Notes: generated by a model from the letters alone, not told the origin. A stretch of 42,477 nucleotides of DNA from Stenotrophomonas koreensis (GCF_001431525.1 NZ_LDJH01000025.1:1-42477); one strand, 5' to 3'. Shown: positions 32,350-41,638, numbered from the stretch's first letter. A program made the numbers and translations.

Positions 32350-34758
32350 ATGAAAACCGTCAAGCCCGACCTGCTGTGCTCCTCCATTGCCCTTGCACTG
32401 ATGCTCAGTGCCGGCCATGCCATTGCCGCTGAAACCCCCGCTGCCGAACCGGCCGATGACGCCGCAGGCCCGGTCACCAGCCTGGAATCGATCGAAGTCA
32501 CTGCCCGTGGCGTGGCCGAGCCGCTGCAGCAGATGCCGTTGCCTATCTCGGCTATTTCCGAGCAGGTCATCGAAAAGAAAGGCTTGGTGGACATCCGTGA
32601 CATTGCCAACATGTCGCCGAGCTTCTCTTTCCGCTCAGGCTACGGTCGTGGTACCGACCGTCCGGTCATCCGCGGCATGTCCAACATCCAGGGTGAAGCC
32701 AACGCCTCGTTCTTCATCGACGGCATCTACGTGGAAGGCGACATCTCCGGTTACGGACTGGACAACATCCAGCGAGTTGAAGTAATTCGAGGTCCCCAGT
32801 CAGCGGCATTTGGCCGTCGTACGTTCTCCGGCGCGGTCAACTTCATTACTCGCCGCCCGGGCAGTGTTCCGGGTGGCAAGGTCACCTTGGGCGCTGGCAA
32901 CTACGGTCAGGAAAAGCTGAGCGTGTTCTACTCTGGCGGTAACGAAGATGGAACCTTCGGTTACGACATCAGTGCCAGCAAGCGTGGCAACGATGATATG
33001 TACTACAACACTGTCACAGGTCGTAAGGACTTGGGAGGAAACGATTCGCAGAGCGTGATGGGCGCCATTTCTTGGCTTCCGAACGAGAATCTGGAAATCA
33101 TCGCGCGTGTCAGTCAGCAGAAGAACCGCGACAGCCACATCGCGATCCAGCGCCAGGGCGATGAGCTCAACAACTGCTACCTGCCGACGCTGACCGGCGC
33201 CAGCTACCTGGGCCTGTACCCGGTCGCTGAGACCCGCACCCGCGGCTACTACTGCGGCGAAATCAAGATGCCGTCGGATATCGGCATCAACACTGACGCC
33301 TATGAAGCTGCGGGCTTCTACGCCGGCCGCAAGCAGACGCTGAACCGCTCCAGCCTGGTGGTCGACTACATGTTCGACAACGGCTGGCAGTTCACCTCCA
33401 CCACCGCTTACAACGAAGCGGACAAGTACAACGGTTTTGACCAGGACTACAGCCCGACCCGTGGCTTTGCCGGTGCGTTCGAAACCTTCACCCTGGACTC
33501 GCTCAAGGACTGGTCGCAGGACCTGCGCCTGAGCACCGACCAGAACCTCGACGTGTCGGGTATGTTCGGCCTGTACTACTACAGCCAGTCGGCCAAGCCG
33601 GGCTGGGGTGGTGATCTGGCCAGCCGCGTGGCCATTGCCACCAACCCGGACGACAAGACCGTCAACAAGGCCATCTACGGCATGATCAACTGGCGCATCA
33701 ACGACCAGTGGACCGCCTCGGCCGAAGGCCGTTACGCCACCGATGAAATTAGCAAGGGCGGTATCGATACCCGCATCCTGGGTACCAGCACCTACACCCT
33801 GCCGTATTCGCTGAGCGAGTCGTTCAAGAGTTTTACTCCGCGCTTCACCCTGAGCTATCAGGCCGCTGACAACGTCAACATCTACGGCCTGGTGTCCAAG
33901 GGCAACAAGCCGGGTGGCTTCAACACCACCGTGTTCCGCGCTGACCTGGCCGATGACGCGCTGGCCCAGCTGCTGAGCCAGGGCCTGGACAAGTTCGAGG
34001 AAGAAAAGACCTGGAACTACGAGTTCGGCGTCAAGAGCGATTGGCTGGACGGCCGCATGCGCGTCAACGCCAACGTGTTCTACATCGACTGGACCAACCA
34101 GCAGCTGACCCAGACCGGCCCGGTGCTGCGCAAGAACGGCACCCTGTTCTCCACCAGCTACACCACCAACGTGGGTGAGTCCGAGGTCAAGGGCTTCGAG
34201 CTGGAATCGCAGTGGGGGTTCGCTCCGGGCTGGCAGGCCAGCTTCAATTACTCGCTGACCAACGCCAAGATCCTGTCGTTCATCAGCCAGGACCATGCTG
34301 ACCTGTTCTCCGACGCTGCTGCGCCGACGCTGGATGACCCGGCCGCTGACGCTGCCGGCAACTACCTGCCGCGCGTGCCCAAGCACAAGGCCACCCTGGG
34401 CCTGATGCGTGATGGTGAGTTCGCCAACGGTTGGAGCTACACCGCCAACATGGACAGCACCTACGAGAGCAAGCGCTACGTGCAGGTGCACAATCTGGCC
34501 TACTTGGGCGCGTCGGTGCGCACCAACTTCCGCTTCACCCTGCGTCCGAACGACCAGTGGCAGATCAGCGCCTACGTCAACAACGCGTTCAACGACCGTA
34601 CCCCGGAAGATGCACAGCGCACCGTGAACCCGGACAAGTACATCGCCGTGCCGAACGTGCCGCCGCTGACCGGTCTGACCCTGGTCAACGTGCGTGACTT
34701 CGGCGTGACCCCGTCGCTGCCGCGCATGTACGGTGTGGAAGTGAGCTACAAGTTCTGA
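32350..34758 (+). CDS. TonB-dependent receptor
   Basis: An 802-aa outer-membrane transporter. Its signal peptide ends in AIAAE (about residue 27), followed by a TonB box-like SLESIEVTAR (44-53), a plug domain (about 55-175: PLPISAISEQVIEKKG, RPVIRGMSN, IQRVEVIRGPQSAAFGRRTFSGAVNFITRRP), a long barrel, and a C-terminal VSYKF with terminal Phe. Sphingomonad-type receptors of this kind import organic molecules rather than iron. It probably brings in the island's substrate. Codon choice in about 32760-33130 (GTA, CGA, TCA, GGA, ACA) differs from the rest of the gene, suggesting a recombined plug segment. Confidence 0.9.
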   Translation: MKTVKPDLLCSSIALALMLSAGHAIAAETPAAEPADDAAGPVTSLESIEVTARGVAEPLQQMPLPISAISEQVIEKKGLVDIRDIANMSPSFSFRSGYGRGTDRPVIRGMSNIQGEANASFFIDGIYVEGDISGYGLDNIQRVEVIRGPQSAAFGRRTFSGAVNFITRRPGSVPGGKVTLGAGNYGQEKLSVFYSGGNEDGTFGYDISASKRGNDDMYYNTVTGRKDLGGNDSQSVMGAISWLPNENLEIIARVSQQKNRDSHIAIQRQGDELNNCYLPTLTGASYLGLYPVAETRTRGYYCGEIKMPSDIGINTDAYEAAGFYAGRKQTLNRSSLVVDYMFDNGWQFTSTTAYNEADKYNGFDQDYSPTRGFAGAFETFTLDSLKDWSQDLRLSTDQNLDVSGMFGLYYYSQSAKPGWGGDLASRVAIATNPDDKTVNKAIYGMINWRINDQWTASAEGRYATDEISKGGIDTRILGTSTYTLPYSLSESFKSFTPRFTLSYQAADNVNIYGLVSKGNKPGGFNTTVFRADLADDALAQLLSQGLDKFEEEKTWNYEFGVKSDWLDGRMRVNANVFYIDWTNQQLTQTGPVLRKNGTLFSTSYTTNVGESEVKGFELESQWGFAPGWQASFNYSLTNAKILSFISQDHADLFSDAAAPTLDDPAADAAGNYLPRVPKHKATLGLMRDGEFANGWSYTANMDSTYESKRYVQVHNLAYLGASVRTNFRFTLRPNDQWQISAYVNNAFNDRTPEDAQRTVNPDKYIAVPNVPPLTGLTLVNVRDFGVTPSLPRMYGVEVSYKF

Positions 34759-34766
34759 TCCAACCC

Positions 34767-34790
34767 GCCGGCCCGGGCAACCGGGCCGGC
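34767..34790 (+). terminator. GC-rich hairpin after the TonB receptor gene
   Basis: A perfect 10-bp stem (GCCGGCCCGG with CCGGGCCGGC) around GCAA, without a T-run. It is more likely an mRNA-stabilising or attenuating hairpin, as the operon continues 18 nt later. Confidence 0.5.
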
Positions 34791-34808
34791 CCTGGCAGGA
34801 GCCAACAG

Positions 34809-36215
34809 ATGCAACGTCGTCATTTCATCGCAGGAGCCGGCGCCTTGATGGCGCTGTCGTCGTTTCCGGTACTGGCCCGTCCACGTGGCGCTGGCTCACC
34901 CCGTGACGTGATCGTGGTCGGTGCGGGTCTGGCCGGACTGGCGGCGGCGCATGCGCTGGAAGCCGGCGGCGCACGGGTCACGGTGCTGGAAGCATCGGAC
35001 CGTATCGGTGGACGCCTGCATACGGTGACGCGCAACGGTCTGCGGTTCGAGATCGGTGGCGTGGAAGTGGGTACCGGCTATGCCCGGCTGCGCGCCGAAG
35101 CCGAACGCGTGGGCGTGGGCATGGTGGCGCCCAGCGTGGCCCGTCCGCCGGCCAGTGGGATGGGCTTTGATTTCGGGACCGGACTGTTCCCGGCTGCCCA
35201 GTGGGCCACCAGCCCGCACAACACGCTTGCCGGTCGCGAGCGCGACATCGCACCGCCGATGCTGCTGTCCACGGCCTTGAACGAGCTGGCCCTGCCGGCC
35301 ATCGACAGCTGGACCGACGCGGCCCTGCTCGGGATGGATGTCCCGCTGGCCCAGTTGCTGTCCTCGCGCGGCTGGTCGGCCGATGCCATCGCCCTGATGG
35401 ATATCGGCAATGCCTATTCGTCGGTGCACACCATCAGCGCGCTGGACGTGCTGCGTCGCGATGCCCTGCGTCGCCACGGCGCACCGGGCACCAGCTGGAT
35501 CGAAGGTGGCAGCCAGGCACTGCCCGAGGCGATGGCCGCCTCGCTGGCCAGTGAGGTGGTGCACAACGCCCAGGTGGCCGCGGTGGAAAGCAGTGCCCGT
35601 GGCGTACAGGTACGCTGCGCCGATGGCCGCCGTTTCCAGGCCGGCCATGTGGTGCTGGCCATTCCCAGCCTGCCGCTGTCGCGCATCGTCATAGACCCGG
35701 CACCGCCGGCCGCGCAGCAGGCGATCTGGGCCGGCCGCGGTGGCAATGCGGTGACCACCATCCACCTGCAGCCGACCCGCCCGTTCTGGGAAGACGATGG
35801 CCTGCCGCTGTGGCTGTGGGGCACCGGGATCCTGCAGCGGGTGTTTGCCGTGCCCGGTGACGATGGCCGGATCAACCGTCTGATCGTCTGGCTCAACGGC
35901 GCTGCCGCACAAGCGGCCGACAAGTTGGACCGCGAGGCCCGCTTTGCCTGGGCCATCAACGCATTCGAACGCCTGCGACCGGCCAGCCGCGGCGCCCTGG
36001 TGCCGCTGGAAACGCGCAGCTGGGGCGGTGATCCGCTGGCCGGCGGTGCGTTTGCCGAAATCATGCCGGGCCGCTTTGCGCAGACCCTGCAGTGGAACAA
36101 CACCCCGTTCGGACGCCTGCACTTTGCCGGCGAACAGACCGAACTGGACGTCCCCGGCATGGAGGCAGCGGTCAAGTCCGGCCTGCGCGCCGCTGCCGCC
36201 ATCCTTTCCGCCTGA
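34809..36215 (+). CDS. TAT-exported flavin amine-oxidase-family protein
   Basis: This 468-aa protein starts MQRRHFIAGAGALMALSSFP, a twin-arginine-type signal (RRHF), with cleavage near PVLA. The FAD Rossmann motif is VIVVGAGLAGLAAAHALEAGGARVTVLEASDRIGGR (35-70), the monoamine-oxidase GGR motif is present, and the C-terminal FAD contact is LHFAGEQTELDVPGMEAAVKSG. It probably oxidises a C-N or C-C bond of the substrate in the periplasm, using oxygen or passing electrons to a cytochrome such as the lipoprotein at 11890. It is in the same operon as the TonB receptor. Confidence 0.85.
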   Translation: MQRRHFIAGAGALMALSSFPVLARPRGAGSPRDVIVVGAGLAGLAAAHALEAGGARVTVLEASDRIGGRLHTVTRNGLRFEIGGVEVGTGYARLRAEAERVGVGMVAPSVARPPASGMGFDFGTGLFPAAQWATSPHNTLAGRERDIAPPMLLSTALNELALPAIDSWTDAALLGMDVPLAQLLSSRGWSADAIALMDIGNAYSSVHTISALDVLRRDALRRHGAPGTSWIEGGSQALPEAMAASLASEVVHNAQVAAVESSARGVQVRCADGRRFQAGHVVLAIPSLPLSRIVIDPAPPAAQQAIWAGRGGNAVTTIHLQPTRPFWEDDGLPLWLWGTGILQRVFAVPGDDGRINRLIVWLNGAAAQAADKLDREARFAWAINAFERLRPASRGALVPLETRSWGGDPLAGGAFAEIMPGRFAQTLQWNNTPFGRLHFAGEQTELDVPGMEAAVKSGLRAAAAILSA

Positions 36216-36262
36216 TCCAACACCCCCACCGCCATCGCACACCGTGCGCCAGTGAGAATTGC

Positions 36263-37426
36263 ATGAGCCTGAATCCGTTTGACCTTTACGACGTTGCCTC
36301 CCTGCTCACCGAAGAAGAGCGTGCTGTCCAGGAATCGGTTGCCCGTTTCACCAACGAGCGCGTGCTGCCGATCATCGGCGACTGCTTCGACCAGGGCCAG
36401 TTCCCGAAGGAACTGATTTCCGAAGTGGCCGAAATGGGCCTGCTGGGCGCGACCCTGCCCGAACAGTACGGTGGCTCGAACCTGGGCTATGTCAGCTACG
36501 GCCTGATCTGCCAGGAGCTGGAGCGCGGTGACTCGGGCCTGCGCAGCTTCGTGTCGGTGCAGAGCTCGCTGTGCATGTACCCGATCTATGCCTACGGCAG
36601 CGAAGAGCAGCGCATGCGCTGGCTGCCGGACATGGCCGCCGGCAAGGTGATCGGCTGCTTCGGTCTGACCGAATCGCACGGCGGTTCGGACCCGGCCAGC
36701 ATGAAGACCCGTGCCACCAAGGACGGCGATGCGTGGGTGATCAACGGCTCGAAGATGTGGATCACCAATGCGCCGATGGCCGACATCGCCATCGTCTGGG
36801 CGCATACCGAAGACGGCATCCAGGGCTTTGTCATCGAGAAGGGCACCCCGGGTTTCACCGTGCAGGAAATCAAGAAGAAGATGAGCCTGCGTGCCTCGGC
36901 CACCGGCGCCCTGTTCTTCGACAACGTGCGCGTGCCCGATGCCAACCGCCTGCCGAACGTGAAGGGTCTGAAGGGCCCGCTGGGCTGTCTGACCCAGGCC
37001 CGCTACGGCATCACCTGGGGCCCGATCGGCGCGGCCCAGGCCTGTCTGGAAGAAGTGCTGGCCTACACCAAGGAGCGCATCCTGTTCGGTCGTCCGGTCG
37101 CTGCCACCCAGAGCGCCCAGATCAAGATGGCCGACATGGCCCGCCGCATCACCGCTTCGCAGCTGCTGTCGCTGCAGCTGGGCCGCCTGAAGGAAGCCGG
37201 CAAGATGGAGCCGACCCAAGTCTCGCTGGCCAAGTGGAACAACTGCCGCATGGCCATCGACATCGCCCGTGAATGCCGTGACCTGCTGGGCGGCGCCGGC
37301 ATCACCACCGAGCATGCGGCCATCCGTCATGCGCTGAACCTGGAATCGGTCATCACCTATGAAGGCACCGAGACCGTGCACCAGCTGGTGGTCGGCCGCG
37401 AACTGACCGGCATCAACGCGTTCTGA
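36263..37426 (+). CDS. gcdH: Glutaryl-CoA dehydrogenase-like acyl-CoA dehydrogenase
   Basis: This 387-aa enzyme strongly resembles GcdH: VSVQSSLCMYPIYAYGSEEQR, IGCFGLTESHGGSDPASMKTRA, MWITNAPMADIAIVWA, MSLRASATGALFFDNV, ARYGITWGPIGAAQACLEE, LGRLKEAGKMEPTQVSLAKWNNCRMAIDIARE and VITYEGTETVHQL with catalytic Glu367. GcdH oxidises and decarboxylates glutaryl-CoA to crotonyl-CoA using ETF. Position in the island suggests the substrate is a dicarboxyl-CoA made from the imported compound, though normal glutaryl-CoA is possible. It is followed 2 nt later by the MDR gene. Confidence 0.86.
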   Translation: MSLNPFDLYDVASLLTEEERAVQESVARFTNERVLPIIGDCFDQGQFPKELISEVAEMGLLGATLPEQYGGSNLGYVSYGLICQELERGDSGLRSFVSVQSSLCMYPIYAYGSEEQRMRWLPDMAAGKVIGCFGLTESHGGSDPASMKTRATKDGDAWVINGSKMWITNAPMADIAIVWAHTEDGIQGFVIEKGTPGFTVQEIKKKMSLRASATGALFFDNVRVPDANRLPNVKGLKGPLGCLTQARYGITWGPIGAAQACLEEVLAYTKERILFGRPVAATQSAQIKMADMARRITASQLLSLQLGRLKEAGKMEPTQVSLAKWNNCRMAIDIARECRDLLGGAGITTEHAAIRHALNLESVITYEGTETVHQLVVGRELTGINAF

Positions 37427-37428
37427 TC

Positions 37429-38442
37429 ATGGAGCGCGTGCCGGTAACGATGCAGGCCGTGTGTCTGCGGGCCATTCCGGAAGGGATGCCGCAGCCGTCG
37501 GATTTTGTGCTGCAGACGTTGCCGGTACCCCGGCCGGGAACCGGGCAGGTGCTGGTGCGCCTGCACTGGCTCTCGTTGGACCCGTTCCTGCGTGCCCAGC
37601 TGGGCGGGCGCTATGTCGCGCCCTGTCCGCCGCTGGGTGCGGTGGTGCCCGGCTATGCCGTGGGCACTGTCGTGGAAGATGCCACCGGCCGCTTCGCTGC
37701 CGGGCAGTGGGTCACCGGCCTGCTGGGCTGGGCGCAGTACGCCATGGCCGATGCCGGCGCGCTGCAGCCCGTTGATGCCACGCTGGCGCCACCGTCCACC
37801 GCGGTGGGCGTGCTGGGTGTGCCGGGCCTGACGGCCTGGGCCGGCGTGCGCCACATCCTGGAGCCGAAGGCCGGCCAGACCGTCGTGATCTCCACCGCTG
37901 CCGGTGCGGTCGGCTCGATTGCCGGCCAGCTGTGCAAGGCTGCCGGTGCCCGCGTGGTGGGACTGACCAGTACCACCGAAAAATGCACCCTGCTCACCGA
38001 AACCTACGGCTTCGATGCGGCAGTGAACTATCGCGCATCCGATTTTGCCGAGGCCCTGCGTGCGGCTTGCCCGGCGCGCATCGATGGCTATTTCGACAAT
38101 GTCGGCGGGGCGGTGCTGGAAACCGTGCTCGGCCAGCTGGGCCTGCGCGCCCGCGTGGTGCTGTGTGGGCTGAGCGATCAGTACAACCGCGCCGAACGGC
38201 CGCCCGGTCCCAATCTGGGCCCGGTGATCGGTGCCCGTGCGCGCCTGGAAGGTCTGGTGGTCTACGACCATCTCGATGCCTTTGACACCTGCCGCAGCGA
38301 ACTGGCCGGGCTGATCGCCGATGGCCGCCTGCACTACCGCGAACACATCCACCACGGGCTGGAAAACGCCGCGGCCGGCTTCATCGGCCTGTTGCGCGGC
38401 GAGAACACCGGCAAGGCCCTGGTGGCCGTGGCACATGATTGA
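37429..38442 (+). CDS. MDR-family NADP-dependent 2-alkenal/prostaglandin reductase-like enzyme
   Basis: This 337-aa zinc-independent medium-chain reductase has LHWLSLDPFLRAQLGG, VPGLTAWAGVRHILEPKAGQTVVISTAAGAVGSIAGQLCKAAGARVVG (NADP-binding Rossmann), YFDNVGGAVLETVL, RVVLCGLSDQYN and REHIHHGLENAAAGFIGLLRGENTGKALV. It belongs to the CurA/PTGR1/YncB group, which reduces alpha,beta-double bonds of enones. It probably reduces an unsaturated ketone or lactam intermediate. The start MERVPVTMQAV is 2 nt after the gcdH-like stop, so the two are tightly coupled. Confidence 0.86.
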   Translation: MERVPVTMQAVCLRAIPEGMPQPSDFVLQTLPVPRPGTGQVLVRLHWLSLDPFLRAQLGGRYVAPCPPLGAVVPGYAVGTVVEDATGRFAAGQWVTGLLGWAQYAMADAGALQPVDATLAPPSTAVGVLGVPGLTAWAGVRHILEPKAGQTVVISTAAGAVGSIAGQLCKAAGARVVGLTSTTEKCTLLTETYGFDAAVNYRASDFAEALRAACPARIDGYFDNVGGAVLETVLGQLGLRARVVLCGLSDQYNRAERPPGPNLGPVIGARARLEGLVVYDHLDAFDTCRSELAGLIADGRLHYREHIHHGLENAAAGFIGLLRGENTGKALVAVAHD

Positions 38443-38456
38443 GTGATACGCCACCG

Positions 38457-40037
38457 ATGACTGCCATCACCCGCCACTTCATCGACATCAACGGCCGCCA
38501 GGTGCATTACCGGCGTGCCGGCCAGGGCCCGGCCCTGCTGCTGATCCACCAGTCGCCGCAGAATTCGCGCATGTGGGCCGACATGATGGCCCGCTATGCA
38601 CCGCACTTCACCGTGATCGCGCCCGACACCCCGGGCTTTGGCTATTCCGATCCGCTGCCGGCCGATGGCCCGCGCGACATGGCCGCCTTCGGCCACGCCA
38701 CCTGGGAGCTGGTGCAGGCGCTGGGGCTGGAACGGGTGGCGGTGTTCGGCATGCATACCGGCGGCCTGGTCGCCACCTGGTTGGCCTGGGCGCATCCGCA
38801 AACCGTCAGTGCCCTGGTGGTGGACGGCTATGCCGCCTTCACCCCGGAGGAGAGTGCACTGTACGGCGCCGCCTACCTGCCGCCCTTCGTGCCGCAATGG
38901 GACGGGTCCCACCTGCGCTGGCTGTGGTGCCGCATCCGCGAGCAGAAGTATTTCTTCCCTTGGTATGACGGTCGCGCCGAGGCCGCCATGGCGATCCCGC
39001 CGGCCAGCGTGCAGGCCACGCACGATGCCGTGATGGATGTGCTGGACGTGGGCGACCACTACCGCACCGGTTATGCGGCTGCCTTTGCCCACAATGACCA
39101 CCACTGGGTGCGCGAACTGCGGATGCCCAGCCTGATCGTCTACCGCCATGGCGACCCGCTGCTGGCCCACATGCCGCGCCTGGTCGACCTGCCGGCCAAC
39201 GTGTCGGTGGTGGAGGAGCCGGGCAGCATTCCGGCCATGCTGGAACGGCTCGATGCCTGGCTGCCGGCCACACTGGCTGCCGAGCCGGTGGCACCGCCGG
39301 TGCCGTCCGTGACGCCGGCCGCGCACTGGCAGCGCGTGCTGGTGGCATCGCCGGCTGGCGATGTGGCCGGCTGGTGGCGCCGCGGTGCAGGGCCGGTGGC
39401 CGTATGGCTGCATGCACCCGGCAGTGCGCCCTTCGTGCCGGGAGATGTATCCGTGGACGGGGCCGTGCTGCTGGTGGACCTGCCCGGCCATGGCGCCTCC
39501 TGCGAGACCAATGCCACGCTGGATGTGGCCACGATGGTGGCCGGCATCGGCGCCCTGATCGATGCCTGTGTGCCGCAGGCCGGGCTGCAGTTGCGCCTGC
39601 ACGGTGCGGCGGCGGCCTATCTGCCCGGTCTGGCCGCCCGCTACGGCGCCCGCCTGGCCCACGCCCATCTCGACACGCCCTGGCTGCTCACTGCCGACGA
39701 GCAGGCCTGCCTGCTGGCCGGCCTGCCGGTCACCACGATCGACCGCGCCGGCGGTCATCTGGGCGATGCCTGGCACTGGGAGCGCGAGCGTCACCTGATC
39801 TGGCCGTGGATGACACCATCGGCCGCCGCCCGTCGCCTCGTCGATGCGCCGGATCCGGCGCGTGTGCATGCCAATACCGTCGAGCTGGTGCGCCTGGGCA
39901 CGCGTCTGGCGCCGCTGCTGGCCGCCGCCACTCCGCCAGACCTGTCCGACCAACTGCGTCAGCTCGGCACCCCACTGAGCGTCTCGGCCGAACCGGCCAA
40001 TGATTTCCAGGGGCGCGCCGCGGCCCTGTTGTCCTGA
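38457..40037 (+). CDS. Double alpha/beta-hydrolase-like protein with atypical nucleophile elbow
   Basis: This 526-aa protein is made of two hydrolase-like halves. The first (about 1-280) has LLLIHQSPQNSRMW (oxyanion region), APDTPGFGYSDP and the elbow FGMHTGGLVATW, where His100 stands in the G-x-Ser-x-G nucleophile position; later SLIVYRHGDPLLAH holds the usual acid position. The second half (about 300-526) repeats the order VAVWLHAPGS, LLVDLPGHGASC and LRLHGAAAAYLPGLAARYG with no nucleophile. Hydrolase, lyase or hydroxynitrile-lyase-like activity is possible. An in-frame TTG at 38439 is an alternative start. It is in the same operon as the MDR reductase. Confidence 0.78.
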   Translation: MTAITRHFIDINGRQVHYRRAGQGPALLLIHQSPQNSRMWADMMARYAPHFTVIAPDTPGFGYSDPLPADGPRDMAAFGHATWELVQALGLERVAVFGMHTGGLVATWLAWAHPQTVSALVVDGYAAFTPEESALYGAAYLPPFVPQWDGSHLRWLWCRIREQKYFFPWYDGRAEAAMAIPPASVQATHDAVMDVLDVGDHYRTGYAAAFAHNDHHWVRELRMPSLIVYRHGDPLLAHMPRLVDLPANVSVVEEPGSIPAMLERLDAWLPATLAAEPVAPPVPSVTPAAHWQRVLVASPAGDVAGWWRRGAGPVAVWLHAPGSAPFVPGDVSVDGAVLLVDLPGHGASCETNATLDVATMVAGIGALIDACVPQAGLQLRLHGAAAAYLPGLAARYGARLAHAHLDTPWLLTADEQACLLAGLPVTTIDRAGGHLGDAWHWERERHLIWPWMTPSAAARRLVDAPDPARVHANTVELVRLGTRLAPLLAAATPPDLSDQLRQLGTPLSVSAEPANDFQGRAAALLS

Positions 40038-40075
40038 AACGTATCGCTGAACGACCCGAACCAAGGATGTCCCCC

Positions 40076-41638
40076 ATGAACGCTGCTGTCGATTCCGCCC
40101 AGGCCGTCGTGGCCCAGCTGCAGGCCCGTCTGGGTGCTGCGGTCATCACCGACGAGGCCGAGCTGGCCTATTTCGGTACCGATGTCTATTCCGCCGGCCA
40201 GCCGCTGCTGGCCGTGTTGCGCCCGACCAGCGCCGACGAGCTGGCCGATGCGGTCAAGGCGCTCACCGCGGCCGGCATCGCGGTGATCCCGCGTGGCGGC
40301 GGCATGAGCTACACCGGCGGCTACATCGCCGCCCAATCGCCCTCGGTACTGGTCGATACCAGCGGCCTGAACAAGGTGCTGGAGATCAACGTCGAGGACG
40401 CCTACGTCATCGTCGAGGCCGGCGTGACCTGGCGTGACCTCAAAGCGGCGCTGGACGAGAAGGGCGTGCGTACCCCGTACTTCGGCCCGATGTCCGGTTC
40501 GCACGCGACCGTGGGCGGCGGCATGTCCCAGGGCGCCATCTTCAACGGCTCGGCCCGTTATGGCTGCTCGGCCGATGCGGTGCTGGGCCTGCAGGTGGTC
40601 ACCGCCACCGGGCAGATCCTGACCACCGGGTCGGCGGCGGCCGCCAACACCAGCCCGTTCTTCCGCTGGTACGGCCCGGACCTGACCGGTCTGTTCCTGG
40701 GCGATTGCGGCCTGCTGGGCATCAAGACCCGCATTGTGCTCAAGCTGATCCCGCTGCACAGCCACATCGATTACCTGTCCTGGCAGTTCACCAGTCCGGA
40801 GGGCCTGTTCGGCGCGCTGAGCGTGCTGGCCCGCCACGGTCTGGCCAGCGAGACGGCGGCGTTCGACCCGTCGCTGACCGCCATCCGCATGCGCCGCGCC
40901 AGCCTTGCCAGTGACGTCAAGTCGCTGACCAACGTGATCAAGAAGGGCGGCCTGATCTCCGGCCTGAAGCTGGCCGTGAAGGGCCGTGACATCGTCGATG
41001 CGCAGCAGTTCTCGCTGCACATCACCCTGGAAGGCGACAGCGCGGCCGAAGTGGCCGACCGCGTGGCGCGGGCGAAGAAGCTGGTCGGCAACCTGGGCGA
41101 ATCGGTGGAGCCGTCGATCCCGAAGATGATGGCGGCCAACCCGTTCGCGGCCTGGAACTCGATGCTCGGCCCGCAGGGCGAGCGCTGGGCCCCGGTGCAC
41201 GCGCTGGTGCCGCACTCGCAGGCGGTGGCCATGTTCAACGCGCTGCAGGCGCTGTTTGCACGCGAGGCCGACACGATGGAGCAGCACGGGCTGTTCATCG
41301 GCACCCTGATGTCCAGCGTTGGTGAGCAGGCCGCGGTGATCGAGCCGTGCATCTACTGGCCCGACAGCCACAACCCGTTCCATGTGCGCACCGTCGATGC
41401 CGACCACCGCGAGCGCATCGGCTGCCCCGGTGAACACCTGGAAGCACGCGCGGCGGCCGACCGCCTCAAGCGCCAGATCGCCGATGTGATGCGCGCCCAT
41501 GGCGCAGCCAACCTGCAGCTGGGCAAGTTCTACGACTACCGCGCCGGGCGTGACCCGGCCGCGCTGGCGGTGCTCGATGCGATCAAGGCCCAGCTTGACC
41601 CGCAGGGCCTGATGAACCCCGGCGTGCTCAGCCGCTGA
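40076..41638 (+). CDS. FAD-binding oxidoreductase of the VAO/PCMH family (second copy)
   Basis: This 520-aa flavoprotein has IPRGGGMSYTGGYIA, VIVEAGVTWRDLKAAL, ATVGGGMSQGAIFNGSARYGCSADAVLGLQVV and the C-terminal LDPQGLMNPGVLSR. It is paralogous to the 525-aa protein at 7728-9305 and similar to 4-cresol/glycolate-type oxidases. ATG at 40076 has AAGGA about 9 nt upstream; the ATG at 40067 overlaps the ribosome site and is rejected. It is the last gene of the plus-strand operon, with a hairpin terminator after it. It probably oxidises an alcohol or hydroxy acid intermediate. Confidence 0.84.
   Translation: MNAAVDSAQAVVAQLQARLGAAVITDEAELAYFGTDVYSAGQPLLAVLRPTSADELADAVKALTAAGIAVIPRGGGMSYTGGYIAAQSPSVLVDTSGLNKVLEINVEDAYVIVEAGVTWRDLKAALDEKGVRTPYFGPMSGSHATVGGGMSQGAIFNGSARYGCSADAVLGLQVVTATGQILTTGSAAAANTSPFFRWYGPDLTGLFLGDCGLLGIKTRIVLKLIPLHSHIDYLSWQFTSPEGLFGALSVLARHGLASETAAFDPSLTAIRMRRASLASDVKSLTNVIKKGGLISGLKLAVKGRDIVDAQQFSLHITLEGDSAAEVADRVARAKKLVGNLGESVEPSIPKMMAANPFAAWNSMLGPQGERWAPVHALVPHSQAVAMFNALQALFAREADTMEQHGLFIGTLMSSVGEQAAVIEPCIYWPDSHNPFHVRTVDADHRERIGCPGEHLEARAAADRLKRQIADVMRAHGAANLQLGKFYDYRAGRDPAALAVLDAIKAQLDPQGLMNPGVLSR

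Noticed and set aside
38334..40064. 576-codon minus-strand open frame
   Set aside because: It is antisense to the double hydrolase and is His/Gln/Arg-rich as an antisense shadow.
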